From NCBI GenBank assembly GCA_041654095.1, contig JBAZED010000006.1, positions 3,659-67,658 of the forward strand: a stretch of DNA of 64,000 nucleotides, given 5' to 3'. A program made the translations under genes and the position numbers. The DNA comes from UBA1424 sp041654095 (GTDB lineage Bacteria; Bacillota_I; Bacilli_A; RFN20; CAG-826). Below the pieces are notes generated by a model. That model worked only from the letters and a program-made list of their open reading frames with translations. It did not search any database and was not told the DNA's origin. Numbering within the stretch: the first letter of the stretch is position 1; every line of letters starts with the position of its first letter. This document shows positions 8,799 through 17,220 of the stretch, one piece after another.

Positions 8799-10502
8799 TC
8801 AATTACCATCATCAAATAGATCGGGGAATTGCTCCACGAAATAATCGTAGATCGATGTGTCGTGATATACGAGGCTATAAAGCTTGATATACGATTCATA
8901 GGCATTGTTGATATATGAATCTTTAGCTGATAAGACGTGAGTGACTTCCTTGGCGATTTCTTCGGTGAAAGTAACACTTTCATCTGGGCGAATAGTCGCG
9001 TAGTTTTTATCGCTCAACTTGGATAATTTAGAGGTTGAGACAGCCTCTTTAACCTTGATGATGTAATAGGTGGAACTCGAGATGTCATAGATAACAAAGT
9101 TATCTTTGCGGACATCGGTGCCTTGTTCGGAAGTCGTCGGCGTCAAATAGTAATTTCCCTTGATGTTGCGAACGTAATCGCTCGACTCGTAAACGTGGGT
9201 CGCTTGATCTTCAGCAGCGAGGAAATCGACTTGGTTGGCGACGTTGATGTTGAATAGGCGGGAGCGAATCGCTTCGGGCAGCTCGCTGAGGCCGCCGCTC
9301 TTGACGTGCCAGCCATCATCGGTGAAGTCTTCGAGGCGGAGGGAATTCGATTTGATGGCCAAACCGACTTGCTTGGTGTAAGCGTTGCTATTCGTAAAAT
9401 CGCTTTCGATCGTGGTGTCGTTCGTAAAGCGGTTATCGGTGATCTTGAGGTAATCTTGAGCGATAGCACCAAACTTTGTTTGGGGATAATAGCTGCCAAA
9501 GACACCGACCTGCTCGGCGATATCGGGATCGGCGACAGGGACGCTCGTACCGGTAAACGCGAGAGCCAACAAATCCTTACTCTCCGTATTTTCGTCGAGG
9601 TCGACGCCTCTCCACGCGTTGGCGAGGATTTCAAAGTCGACATCTTCGGGTGCATCTTCGTCCAGAATGTAATTGTCGACAAAGGCATTAATCAGCGATT
9701 TTGCGGCGCTTGGATAAGCGGCGTTGTTGACGATTTTAATGTATTCGACTTCGCGGGCGTAAGTCCGTCCGAGCGTCGAATAATTATTGTCGATTAAGAA
9801 TTCTTCGACGAGGCGCTCGCGGTAGAGGCGAGGTAAGACGCCGCGCATAATGTAGTCTTGGAACCGGCCGATGTGGATGATGGAGTCATCGAGATCTTCG
9901 ACGTGGATGTCGGGAGTGACGAGAACTTCTGTATTCCAGTTATAAGCACCATCGTACAGACCTTCGATCTGATAGAGGTCGCCGGCTAGACTAACCGCAT
10001 ACTTCTCTTCGTCGAAGAGGCTGCGCTTTGAATAAGTACTCCCGGTCACGGCTTTGTAGAAAACTTCCTTGATGCGATAATCCATCGTGTCGGCGAAGTG
10101 CGTCAAGCGAGCAAACTCGTTTGTCACTCGATTGGCATCGGTATCGTTATCGCTGCTGTAGGCGTTGGCGTGTTCATCGATGAACTTGGTGACGTCAGCG
10201 TTGTTGGCATCGAGATCAGCCAGAGTTTGAACTTCGTCATAGTCCCCGAATTGGTCGACGGCGATGATATACATCATCTCGTCAAGCACCTTTTTTGGGT
10301 TGTCGCTCGCGCTGGTCAACGAATCGTAAATTAGACTCATGATGTTTTCGTAGACATCGACTTTCGTATTGCCTTCATCATCATTATTGACGATGGGGTC
10401 TTCGTAGAAAGTCGGGAGGGCGGTTACATCGTTACAGGCTGATAGAACAAAAGCTGAAGCTAAAGCAAGGGTCAGGATTAATCCTTTTCTCTTATTTGTC
10501 AT
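8799..10502 (-). CDS. lipoprotein, possible degenerate PrsA-like partner
   Basis: The 567-residue product has a Lys-Arg N-terminus, a hydrophobic stretch and the lipobox LSAC, so it should be a membrane-anchored surface lipoprotein. The start (MTNKRKG) has AAAGGAGG 9 bases upstream and overlaps the end of the preceding lipoprotein gene by 11 bases. No parvulin signature is visible, but an N-terminal helical segment (residues about 50-75) and a late strand, STYYIIKVKEA, recall the flanks of the parvulin domain in the upstream protein. I infer that it may be a diverged paralogue working beside that foldase. The body is rich in Asp, Asn, Thr and Tyr; no other domain is recognised. Confidence 0.65.
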   Translation of the reverse strand: MTNKRKGLILTLALASAFVLSACNDVTALPTFYEDPIVNNDDEGNTKVDVYENIMSLIYDSLTSASDNPKKVLDEMMYIIAVDQFGDYDEVQTLADLDANNADVTKFIDEHANAYSSDNDTDANRVTNEFARLTHFADTMDYRIKEVFYKAVTGSTYSKRSLFDEEKYAVSLAGDLYQIEGLYDGAYNWNTEVLVTPDIHVEDLDDSIIHIGRFQDYIMRGVLPRLYRERLVEEFLIDNNYSTLGRTYAREVEYIKIVNNAAYPSAAKSLINAFVDNYILDEDAPEDVDFEILANAWRGVDLDENTESKDLLALAFTGTSVPVADPDIAEQVGVFGSYYPQTKFGAIAQDYLKITDNRFTNDTTIESDFTNSNAYTKQVGLAIKSNSLRLEDFTDDGWHVKSGGLSELPEAIRSRLFNINVANQVDFLAAEDQATHVYESSDYVRNIKGNYYLTPTTSEQGTDVRKDNFVIYDISSSTYYIIKVKEAVSTSKLSKLSDKNYATIRPDESVTFTEEIAKEVTHVLSAKDSYINNAYESYIKLYSLVYHDTSIYDYFVEQFPDLFDDGN

Positions 10503-12384
10503 TGTAGCATGCACCTCCTTTAACATCCCATAGAGCAGCTGTTTTAACTGCGCTCTGGTATTCGATCGCGCAGGTTTCGCTTAAGAGTTTACCGCTGACG
10601 CGCAAGGCATTTTGTTGAGCTAAGTATTCAACGTATTGCTGCCATGATTCTTCCCACGATTGTCTCGTGTTGAAGTCCGCTTGATCGCGCGTGGCCTTGA
10701 TCCAATTTTGAATCGTGGCCGCTAAATCGATGGTGACTTCATCACCGGAGGAGTTAACATATTTTAATATGTCATTAAAGACAATTTTCTGTTCAGAGGC
10801 TAATTTTTCATAGATGTAGTATTTGAGATTGGCGTCAAAGCCTTTAATCTCACCTTCGACCGATTCAGCCCGGCTCTTGTAGTCCTTGACTTGCTGATCG
10901 AGGAAGTTGACGTATGTCGGCTTATAGTTTTTCGAATCCGCCACATATTGTGGATCGCCGGAAACGTATGTCGGATAATCCTTTTGGGTCGGATAGTAAG
11001 TGGTGTAGTATTCGCTAAGCGAAACATTGTTGGCATCATCATCAAAGGCACTTCTTTCGACGACGATGAAGTGGAATCCTTGATAACCGCCCTCACCGGC
11101 CGTCCCACCGCGGACTGCGAGAACGACTTTGCCGTCTTTGGTCGTCAAGACCTTATCGTCAGTATTAACAACGCTATTGCCATCGACATCGATGTTCAGC
11201 CCGGGAACGTGTTTGAATCCCGAATAGCCATCATAGGTTGCATTATAGACACCGACGAAATTCTCGTTTTGAACTTCGCTGCCGACGATTGTGCCCGGCA
11301 CCAGTGAATTGGGAGTGATGACCGAGACATCGTGGCGGTTGAAATACTTATTGAAAATAATGTTGCGGGGATAGAAGAAGGCTTTGCCTTCATTGACGGT
11401 GAAAGAATTTTCATCTTTCGTAACTTCCGAGTAATCATTGAGTTTCTCGAAAGCTTCGTAAGGAATTGTTCCGATTGTTTCGGAACCGAGGACATCGACG
11501 TAGTCATCTTTCATCTCATCGGAGATTTCCAATCCGGCTTTCGCTTCAGCGAGCGTCGTGCTGTTGTGAATCGCTTCATAGGCGTAGACGCCGAGTTTGA
11601 ACTCGTTAATAAATGAGGTGCTCTTGGACATGATGCCGAGATCGCCGAATTTTTCAGCGGAAGTCGTATCTTCTGAGAAGAGTCTCGCTAAGGAACCAAA
11701 AGTTTCGCTGCCGTTCGCCAGACTCTCGCCGACGTTGGCAATCTTCTTGGCTTCCGATTCGCTGATTTCGCCGTTATATAAGGCGTTCGCGTTCGCGCTG
11801 ACCTTGACGAGGATGTGGCGGACGTGATACGGAGCCATCTTTTCAAGATAGCCGCTGTATTTCAATTCGTTGTCGACGGCCGCTTTTTTGGCATCGCGAA
11901 TGAAACCGATATTGCCTTCGTAGAATTGATCTTCGAATTCGGAGGTCATCCGCTGATAAGCGAAGTGCTCCCAGAGTTCTTTCTCATCTTCAACACCATA
12001 GGTGTCGAGCTGTTTCTCGAATTCGTCTTTGTATTTTGTGCCGTTGTCATCAGCAGCTGATTCCGCTTTCGATTTGACGCCAGCGACGTCGTTATCGGCA
12101 CCTTTTTCGATATCTGAATAAGCCGCGATTCCCTCAGGGTCGGTAATAAAATAGTTGCGGACAACGACTTTATAAACCGAATCGAAGAGCGTTGAAACAC
12201 CACTTGAAGATTTGAGATATGAATCAAATAATTCTTCGGCAGTGTAATGATACTCTTGATCATTGGAACCTGTGTAGGTTAAGACATATCCGTCTCCAGA
12301 GAATGTCGGCCCGTCACAAGCCGCCAAAGCGAAGGTTGCGAGCAATCCAGCTACTATTCCGAGCGTCATTTTACTTTTTCTCAT
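10492..12384 (-). CDS. prsA: PrsA-like lipoprotein foldase with split parvulin domain
   Basis: A 630-residue lipoprotein with signal peptide and lipobox LAAC near residue 23. A SurA/PrsA-like N-terminal helical region (about 50-190) leads into a parvulin (PpiC) start, YHVRHILVKVSA (about 195), and a FSED...KFGDLG block. The matching C-terminal strand of a parvulin domain, GYQGFHFIVVERS, appears only about 190 residues later, so the rotamase domain seems interrupted by a large insertion. A helical C-terminal region follows. Function by family: extracytoplasmic folding of secreted proteins. The start ATG at 12384 has AGGAGG 13 bases upstream, a long spacing. A strong promoter lies just upstream (12425-12453, minus). 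Confidence 0.7.
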   Translation of the reverse strand: MRKSKMTLGIVAGLLATFALAACDGPTFSGDGYVLTYTGSNDQEYHYTAEELFDSYLKSSSGVSTLFDSVYKVVVRNYFITDPEGIAAYSDIEKGADNDVAGVKSKAESAADDNGTKYKDEFEKQLDTYGVEDEKELWEHFAYQRMTSEFEDQFYEGNIGFIRDAKKAAVDNELKYSGYLEKMAPYHVRHILVKVSANANALYNGEISESEAKKIANVGESLANGSETFGSLARLFSEDTTSAEKFGDLGIMSKSTSFINEFKLGVYAYEAIHNSTTLAEAKAGLEISDEMKDDYVDVLGSETIGTIPYEAFEKLNDYSEVTKDENSFTVNEGKAFFYPRNIIFNKYFNRHDVSVITPNSLVPGTIVGSEVQNENFVGVYNATYDGYSGFKHVPGLNIDVDGNSVVNTDDKVLTTKDGKVVLAVRGGTAGEGGYQGFHFIVVERSAFDDDANNVSLSEYYTTYYPTQKDYPTYVSGDPQYVADSKNYKPTYVNFLDQQVKDYKSRAESVEGEIKGFDANLKYYIYEKLASEQKIVFNDILKYVNSSGDEVTIDLAATIQNWIKATRDQADFNTRQSWEESWQQYVEYLAQQNALRVSGKLLSETCAIEYQSAVKTAALWDVKGGACYNDK

Positions 12385-12424
12385 AAGTAGTTGTTTTCCT
12401 CCTAAGCCTGAACATAGCACGAAT

Positions 12425-12453
12425 ATTCTATTACATTAATATTATTAATACAA
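12425..12453 (-). promoter_or_regulatory. sigma-A-type promoter for the lipoprotein operon
   Basis: On the minus strand TTGTAT (plus 12448-12453), 17 bases, then TAGAAT (plus 12425-12430). It is about 40 bases before the lipoprotein start codon and faces away from the suf promoter. Confidence 0.75.
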
Positions 12454-12504
12454 CTACGATTTTGCCAAAATTCATCGATATCCACTTCGTTTAACGCGTT
12501 CTTT

Positions 12505-12531
12505 TTTTGGATTTTCATTAAAAATCCGAAA
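12505..12531. repeat. inverted repeat in the divergent prsA/suf promoter region
   Basis: TTTTGGATTTT (12505-12515) pairs with AAAATCCGAAA (12521-12531) around a 5-base loop. No T tract follows on either strand in the correct place, so it is not a clear terminator. It lies between two divergent promoters and could be an operator. Confidence 0.4.
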
Positions 12532-12578
12532 TCGAGGTTTGTTCGGAATGTCCGTGGCGAGGTCTTTTATCGTTCTGT

Positions 12579-12607
12579 TTGAATATGTATATTTGATAAT
12601 ATACAAT
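12579..12607 (+). promoter_or_regulatory. sigma-A-type promoter for the suf operon
   Basis: TTGAAT (12579-12584), 17-base spacer, TACAAT (12602-12607). The transcript would start near 12614 and carry a short leader with GGAG (12620-12623) in front of the sufC ATG at 12632. Confidence 0.75.
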
Positions 12608-12631
12608 ATTAGAGATTTTGGAGATGATATC

Positions 12632-13459
12632 ATGGACCTTCTGAAAATAGTTGATCTTCACGTCAGCGTCGAAGACAAAGAAATATTAAAAGGCGTCAGT
12701 TTGACTGCTCAAAGCGGTGAGACCATCGCCTTGCTCGGACCAAACGGACACGGCAAATCGACTCTTTTGCAAGCCGTCATGGGCAATCCGCGCTACAAAA
12801 TAACTCGGGGCCAAGTCTTATTAAACGACAAGGACGTGTTGGCCATGTCGGTCGATGAGAGATCAAAAGCTGGCATCTTCCTCGCCATGCAATATCCGAG
12901 CGAGGTGGCCGGCGTCGTCAATGCCGACTTCTTAAGAGCTTCGATTAACGCCCGCCGTGAAAAGCCTTTATCCTTATTTCTATTCTACCGTCTATTAGAT
13001 GCGACTTATAAGAAGATGGGCATCCCTTTTGAAATGGCCAATCGCTCCTTGAACGAAGGCTTCTCGGGCGGTGAAAAGAAGCGCAACGAGATTTTGCAAA
13101 TGGCGCTTCTCGAACCGCGTTTTGCAATGCTCGACGAAATTGACTCCGGACTTGACGTCGACGCGATGAACATCGTCGCCAAAGCCATTAAAGAAGAGCA
13201 GGAAAAAGGCCGTGGTTTTCTCATCGTTTCACACTATGCAAGGCTATACAATATGATTGATCTCACGCGCACAGTCGTGATGGTCAACGGCAAGATCGCC
13301 ATTGAAGGCGGTCCCGAAATCATTCAAAAAATTGACTCGCTCGGATATGAATGGATCAAGACCGAACTCGGGATCGAAATTGAAAAAGAAGATCCGACGA
13401 TGAGCTCTGTTTCGATCGGCGCATGCGCCACTAAAGAGGCGATTCGCGATGGAAAGTAA
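12632..13459 (+). CDS. sufC: SUF Fe-S assembly ATPase SufC
   Basis: An ABC-type ATPase of 275 residues that powers the SufBCD scaffold. Walker A is GPNGHGKST (about residue 35), the signature region is GFSGGEKKRNEI and Walker B is FAMLDEIDSGLDVDA, all diagnostic of SufC. The start at 12632 is preferred because GGAG lies 8 bases upstream; an upstream in-frame ATG at 12548 lies before the promoter. It is the first gene of an overlapping chain sufC-sufD-sufS-sufU-sufB-mnmG-rsmG and overlaps sufD by 11 bases. Confidence 0.95.
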   Translation: MDLLKIVDLHVSVEDKEILKGVSLTAQSGETIALLGPNGHGKSTLLQAVMGNPRYKITRGQVLLNDKDVLAMSVDERSKAGIFLAMQYPSEVAGVVNADFLRASINARREKPLSLFLFYRLLDATYKKMGIPFEMANRSLNEGFSGGEKKRNEILQMALLEPRFAMLDEIDSGLDVDAMNIVAKAIKEEQEKGRGFLIVSHYARLYNMIDLTRTVVMVNGKIAIEGGPEIIQKIDSLGYEWIKTELGIEIEKEDPTMSSVSIGACATKEAIRDGK

Positions 13460-14174
13460 AGTCCGGAGCGTTATTGTCAAAGACTGCCAAGCCCTCGAAC
13501 TCGCTCTTGATTTTAACGATTCCTTTGAGGACCTCGAAGTGCTCGTCGGCAAGGGGGCTTCTCTCGCCTTGCGGATCTATAACTTCGGTTCGGCTTCCAA
13601 TAAAAAAATCACTGCAAATATCGAAGAAAATGGCGAAATATCCGCAGTTATGGCGGATTTTTCAAGCGGTCAATCGATGTTAGAAGCGCGCATCAATCTC
13701 AATGGAATTAACGCCCGTGGGACATGGAAATTATCATCTTTGGCAAGCGGCGATGATGACAAGAAATTCAATGTTTACTTTCTTCATAACGCCCCGCAAA
13801 CAGATGGACTAATGACTAATTACGGCGTCGCGAGAAATTCATCGCGATTGATTTTCAGCGGGGCCAACAGCATCATTCGCGGCGCGAAGAAAAGCAAGAC
13901 GCGACAGAACGCTAAAATCATCGTTTTCGACGAAGGAGCAACGGCCAAAGCCGACCCGCGACTGAGCATCAGCGAAAACGAGGTCGAAGCTTCTCATGCT
14001 GCGATTGTCGGGAAACTAAATGATGAACATCTTTTCTATTTGATGTCGCGAGGTTTAAACTTGAACGAGGCAAAAAAGCTCATCACTTATGGTTACTTAA
14101 TGCCCATCGCTTCGTATTTTAAAGAAGATGTACTACAAACCAAGATTGCCCAGATGATCGAGGAGCGCTTATGA
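13449..14174 (+). CDS. sufD: SufD-like Fe-S scaffold subunit, short form
   Basis: A 241-residue SufB/SufD family protein. The C-terminal core is clear: NEVEASHAAIVGKL, which keeps the His found in SufD, then FYLMSRGLNLNEAKKLI, matching the end of SufB in this operon. Typical SufD is around 400 residues or more, so most of the N-terminal region is absent; the beta-helix part is also compact. The reading frame is intact and overlaps neighbours on both sides, so this looks like a lineage-specific short SufD rather than a broken gene. It would join SufB and SufC in the cytoplasmic scaffold. Confidence 0.8.
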   Translation: MESKVRSVIVKDCQALELALDFNDSFEDLEVLVGKGASLALRIYNFGSASNKKITANIEENGEISAVMADFSSGQSMLEARINLNGINARGTWKLSSLASGDDDKKFNVYFLHNAPQTDGLMTNYGVARNSSRLIFSGANSIIRGAKKSKTRQNAKIIVFDEGATAKADPRLSISENEVEASHAAIVGKLNDEHLFYLMSRGLNLNEAKKLITYGYLMPIASYFKEDVLQTKIAQMIEERL

Positions 14175-15409
14175 AGAAATTAGATCCTTACCTATTAAGA
14201 AAAGACTTTCCGATGTTTCACAACGAAATTAAGATGCAGGGGAAGCCTTTGATTTTTCTTGATAATGCATCGACGACCTTTAAACCTTACGCTGTCGAAA
14301 ACGCAGTACTTTCCTATCTTGAAAACGAAACGGCCAATTCGCATCGCGGAGACTACGACTTGTGCTATAACGTCGATCTCAAAATCGATGCTGCGCGGGC
14401 CGCGCTTGCGAAGTTTATCAACGCCGACAAAAATGAAATCGTCTTCACGGCCGGAACCTCGATGTCCATCAATTTAATAGCCTATGGCTATGGCGTCAAA
14501 TATCTCACCAAAGATGATGAAATTTTAATTACGCAAGCCGAGCACGCCAGCAATGTTCTGCCATGGTTCAAAGTTGGTGAGATGACAGGTTGCAAAATCA
14601 GTTATATTCCCTTGAATAAAGATGGTAAATTAGTTCCGGAAAATCTTCGAAAAGTCATCAGCAAAAAGACGAAGATAATCGCGGTGGCACATGTCACCAA
14701 CGTCCTCGGCTTTATCGTCGACATCAAAGAAATAGCCAAAATCGCCCATGAATATGGCGCCATCGTCGTCTGCGATGGAGCCCAATCGGTTCCCCACATG
14801 CCGACCGATGTCAAAGATTTGGATATCGATTTTCTCTCTTTCTCAGGCCACAAGATGGTCGGTCCGACCGGCATCGGTGTCCTCTATGGAAAATATGACT
14901 TGCTGATGAAGACACATCCGTTTATGACGGGTGGAGGCATGAATGCCAAATTCGATATGTGCGGGGATGTCACTTATTTACTTCCCCCCTCCAAATTCGA
15001 AGCCGGAACCCAAAATATCGAAGGCATCTACGGCTTAAAGGCCGCCGTCGAATACCTGATGGAGATCGGCTTGGATAATATTCGCCATCACGAAGACGAA
15101 TTGCGCAAGTACGCCATCGAAAAGCTGAAGAAGAATGACAAAGTCATTTTGTATAACGAAAAGGCCGAGTCGGGTATTATTACTTTTAATATCAAAGGCG
15201 TCTTTGCCCAAGATGAAGCAACCTATCTAAATTCGCAGGGAATCGCCTGCCGCTCGGGGCAGCACTGCGCGAAAGTACTCCTCGATTTTCTCGGGGAAAT
15301 CGCCACGGTTCGTGCCTCGCTCTATTTCTATAACACCAAAGAAGAGATCGACGCCTTTGTGGCGGCGCTTGAAAAAGGAGGCGACTTCCTCGATGCCTAT
15401 TTTGCTTGA
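14171..15409 (+). CDS. sufS: cysteine desulfurase SufS
   Basis: A 412-residue PLP enzyme that takes sulfur from cysteine and passes it to SufU. The PLP Lys is in SFSGHKMVGPTGIG (about residue 230), and the catalytic Cys is in CRSGQHCAK near residue 360, the short-loop group II form that depends on SufU. The region NASTTFKPYAV and the HRGDYD block are also typical. It overlaps sufD by 4 bases (ATGA) and sufU by 17. Confidence 0.95.
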   Translation: MKKLDPYLLRKDFPMFHNEIKMQGKPLIFLDNASTTFKPYAVENAVLSYLENETANSHRGDYDLCYNVDLKIDAARAALAKFINADKNEIVFTAGTSMSINLIAYGYGVKYLTKDDEILITQAEHASNVLPWFKVGEMTGCKISYIPLNKDGKLVPENLRKVISKKTKIIAVAHVTNVLGFIVDIKEIAKIAHEYGAIVVCDGAQSVPHMPTDVKDLDIDFLSFSGHKMVGPTGIGVLYGKYDLLMKTHPFMTGGGMNAKFDMCGDVTYLLPPSKFEAGTQNIEGIYGLKAAVEYLMEIGLDNIRHHEDELRKYAIEKLKKNDKVILYNEKAESGIITFNIKGVFAQDEATYLNSQGIACRSGQHCAKVLLDFLGEIATVRASLYFYNTKEEIDAFVAALEKGGDFLDAYFA

Positions 15410-15836
15410 TCCGCAGATGATGCGGGCTATTATCATGGATCATTATGAGCATCCGCGGAACAAGCGGACTCCGAATGACAGCCGCTACCGCACGATGCAT
15501 ATCGATTCGCCGAACTGCATCGACGACATCACCGTTTTTCTATTGGAAGATGACAACACAATTATCGATTGTGCTTTTGATGGCGTGGCCTGCACGATTT
15601 CGACCGCTTCAACCGACATCATGACCGAATTGGTCATCGGCAAAAAGGCGAGCGACGCCCTCTACATCATCGACCAGTATCAAAAGATGATTCGCGAACA
15701 ACCCTTTGACGAGAGCGTTCTCGATGAAGCGATTGTTTTTGTCAACACGCACCGCCAGGCCGCTCGCATTAAATGCGCGACGATTGGGTGGGATGCCTTA
15801 GAGGAATTGCTCGATTATAAACATGAAGAAAAGTAA
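15393..15836 (+). CDS. sufU: SufU sulfur-relay protein
   Basis: A 147-residue zinc-binding acceptor that shuttles sulfur from SufS to SufB. Zinc and relay residues are kept: NCIDD (Cys-x-Asp), GVACTISTASTD and IKCATIGW. MMRAIIMDHYEHPRNK at the start is a family hallmark. The start at 15393 follows AAAAAGGAGG at 15372-15381; the in-frame ATG 81 bases earlier lies deep inside sufS and is unlikely. It overlaps sufB by 14 bases. Confidence 0.94.
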   Translation: MPILLDPQMMRAIIMDHYEHPRNKRTPNDSRYRTMHIDSPNCIDDITVFLLEDDNTIIDCAFDGVACTISTASTDIMTELVIGKKASDALYIIDQYQKMIREQPFDESVLDEAIVFVNTHRQAARIKCATIGWDALEELLDYKHEEK

Positions 15837-17220
15837 GCTTCCAAAACAAGAATATGAATATGGTTTTAAGGATGAGGACGTCTCCATTTTAAACACGGGA
15901 AAAGGATTAAATGAAGACGTAATCAGAACCATTTCGAATTTGAAAAAAGAACCGGATTGGATGCTCGATTTTCGCCTTCGTTCCTATCGGGCTTTCTTGA
16001 AGCTGCCAATGCCGAAATTCGGACCCGATTTGTCGATTATCGATTTTGACGCCTACACTTATTTCACGCGCCCGAGCGCGAAAGAAGAGACGAGTTGGGA
16101 TGATGTTCCGGAGACGATTAAAAAAACATTTCAAAAACTAGGCATTCCGGAAGCAGAACAAAAATATTTCTCCGGAGTGGCGACGCAGTACGAGTCGGAG
16201 ATGGTCTATCACAACATGCTCAAAGAAGTTGAAGAAAAGGGCGTTATCTTCCTCTCCACCGATCAAGCTTTAAAACTCGTCCCGGATATCTTTAAGAAAT
16301 ATTTCAATACCGTCGTGCCTTTTTCCGATAATAAATTCTCCGCTTTAAACGGCTCAGTATGGTCGGGCGGATCGTTCATCTATGTTCCAAAATGCGTCAA
16401 ATTAGATAAGCCGCTGCAGTCCTATTTTCGCATAAATAATGAGCGGTCAGGCCAATTTGAAAGAACGCTGATCATTGTCGACGAAGGGGCTGAAGTCCAT
16501 TATGTCGAAGGCTGCACGGCCCCAATTTATTCGCGTGAATCGCTCCATGCGGCGGTTGTCGAAATCATCGTTTTAAGCGGTGGAAAATGCCGTTATTCAA
16601 CCGTTCAAAACTGGTCGAAAAACATTCTAAATCTCGTCACAAAACGCGCGATTTGCCACGAAGATGCGCAAATGGAGTGGATTGACGGCAATATCGGCAG
16701 CCAGTTGAACATGAAATATCCAGCGGTTATCTTAGCGGGCGAAGGAGCCAGAGGAACGTGCATTTCGATCGCCGTCTCCGACCGCGGACAATATCAAGAC
16801 GCCGGTGCCCGGATGATTCATCTAGCGAAAAACACCAGCTCAACCATCATTTCAAAATCGATTGTTCGCAATGGCGGCGTCGCCAATTATCGCGGCACGG
16901 TTCGCCACGAGAAAAAGGCTCTGAATTCTCGAAGCCACGTCGAATGCGATACCTTGATCCTCGACGATATTTCCAAGAGCGATACGATTCCGACTAACCA
17001 AGTTATGAATGAACAATCATTTATCGAGCACGAGGCGACAGTCAGTAAAATTAACGAAGACCAGCTCTTTTATCTGATGTCGCGCGGCATCTCGGAAAAA
17101 GATGCGACCCAGATGATCATCATGGGTTTCATCGAGCCATTCTCGCGCGAACTTCCGATGGAATATGCCGTCGAACTTAATCAATTGATTAAGATGGATA
17201 TGGAAGGAAGCGTCGGATAG
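15823..17220 (+). CDS. sufB: SUF Fe-S scaffold protein SufB
   Basis: A 465-residue scaffold on which the cluster forms. Recognisable blocks are SGVATQYESEMVYH near residue 125, GSFIYVPKCVKLD, VHYVEGCTAPIYS, and the C-terminal ECDTLILDD with the conserved Cys that receives sulfur, then EHEATVSKINEDQLFYLMSRG. Length agrees with the family. The terminal TAG shares one base with the GTG start of mnmG, tying Fe-S assembly and tRNA modification into one transcript. Confidence 0.96.
   Translation: MKKSKLPKQEYEYGFKDEDVSILNTGKGLNEDVIRTISNLKKEPDWMLDFRLRSYRAFLKLPMPKFGPDLSIIDFDAYTYFTRPSAKEETSWDDVPETIKKTFQKLGIPEAEQKYFSGVATQYESEMVYHNMLKEVEEKGVIFLSTDQALKLVPDIFKKYFNTVVPFSDNKFSALNGSVWSGGSFIYVPKCVKLDKPLQSYFRINNERSGQFERTLIIVDEGAEVHYVEGCTAPIYSRESLHAAVVEIIVLSGGKCRYSTVQNWSKNILNLVTKRAICHEDAQMEWIDGNIGSQLNMKYPAVILAGEGARGTCISIAVSDRGQYQDAGARMIHLAKNTSSTIISKSIVRNGGVANYRGTVRHEKKALNSRSHVECDTLILDDISKSDTIPTNQVMNEQSFIEHEATVSKINEDQLFYLMSRGISEKDATQMIIMGFIEPFSRELPMEYAVELNQLIKMDMEGSVG

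Noticed and set aside
9306..9797. Long open frame opposite the lipoprotein gene
   Set aside because: No ribosome site, and its codons are explained by the strong codon bias of the lipoprotein gene on the other strand.
13449..14174. sufD as a pseudogene
   Set aside because: It is short, but the frame is intact, overlaps both neighbours and keeps the conserved C-terminal His region.
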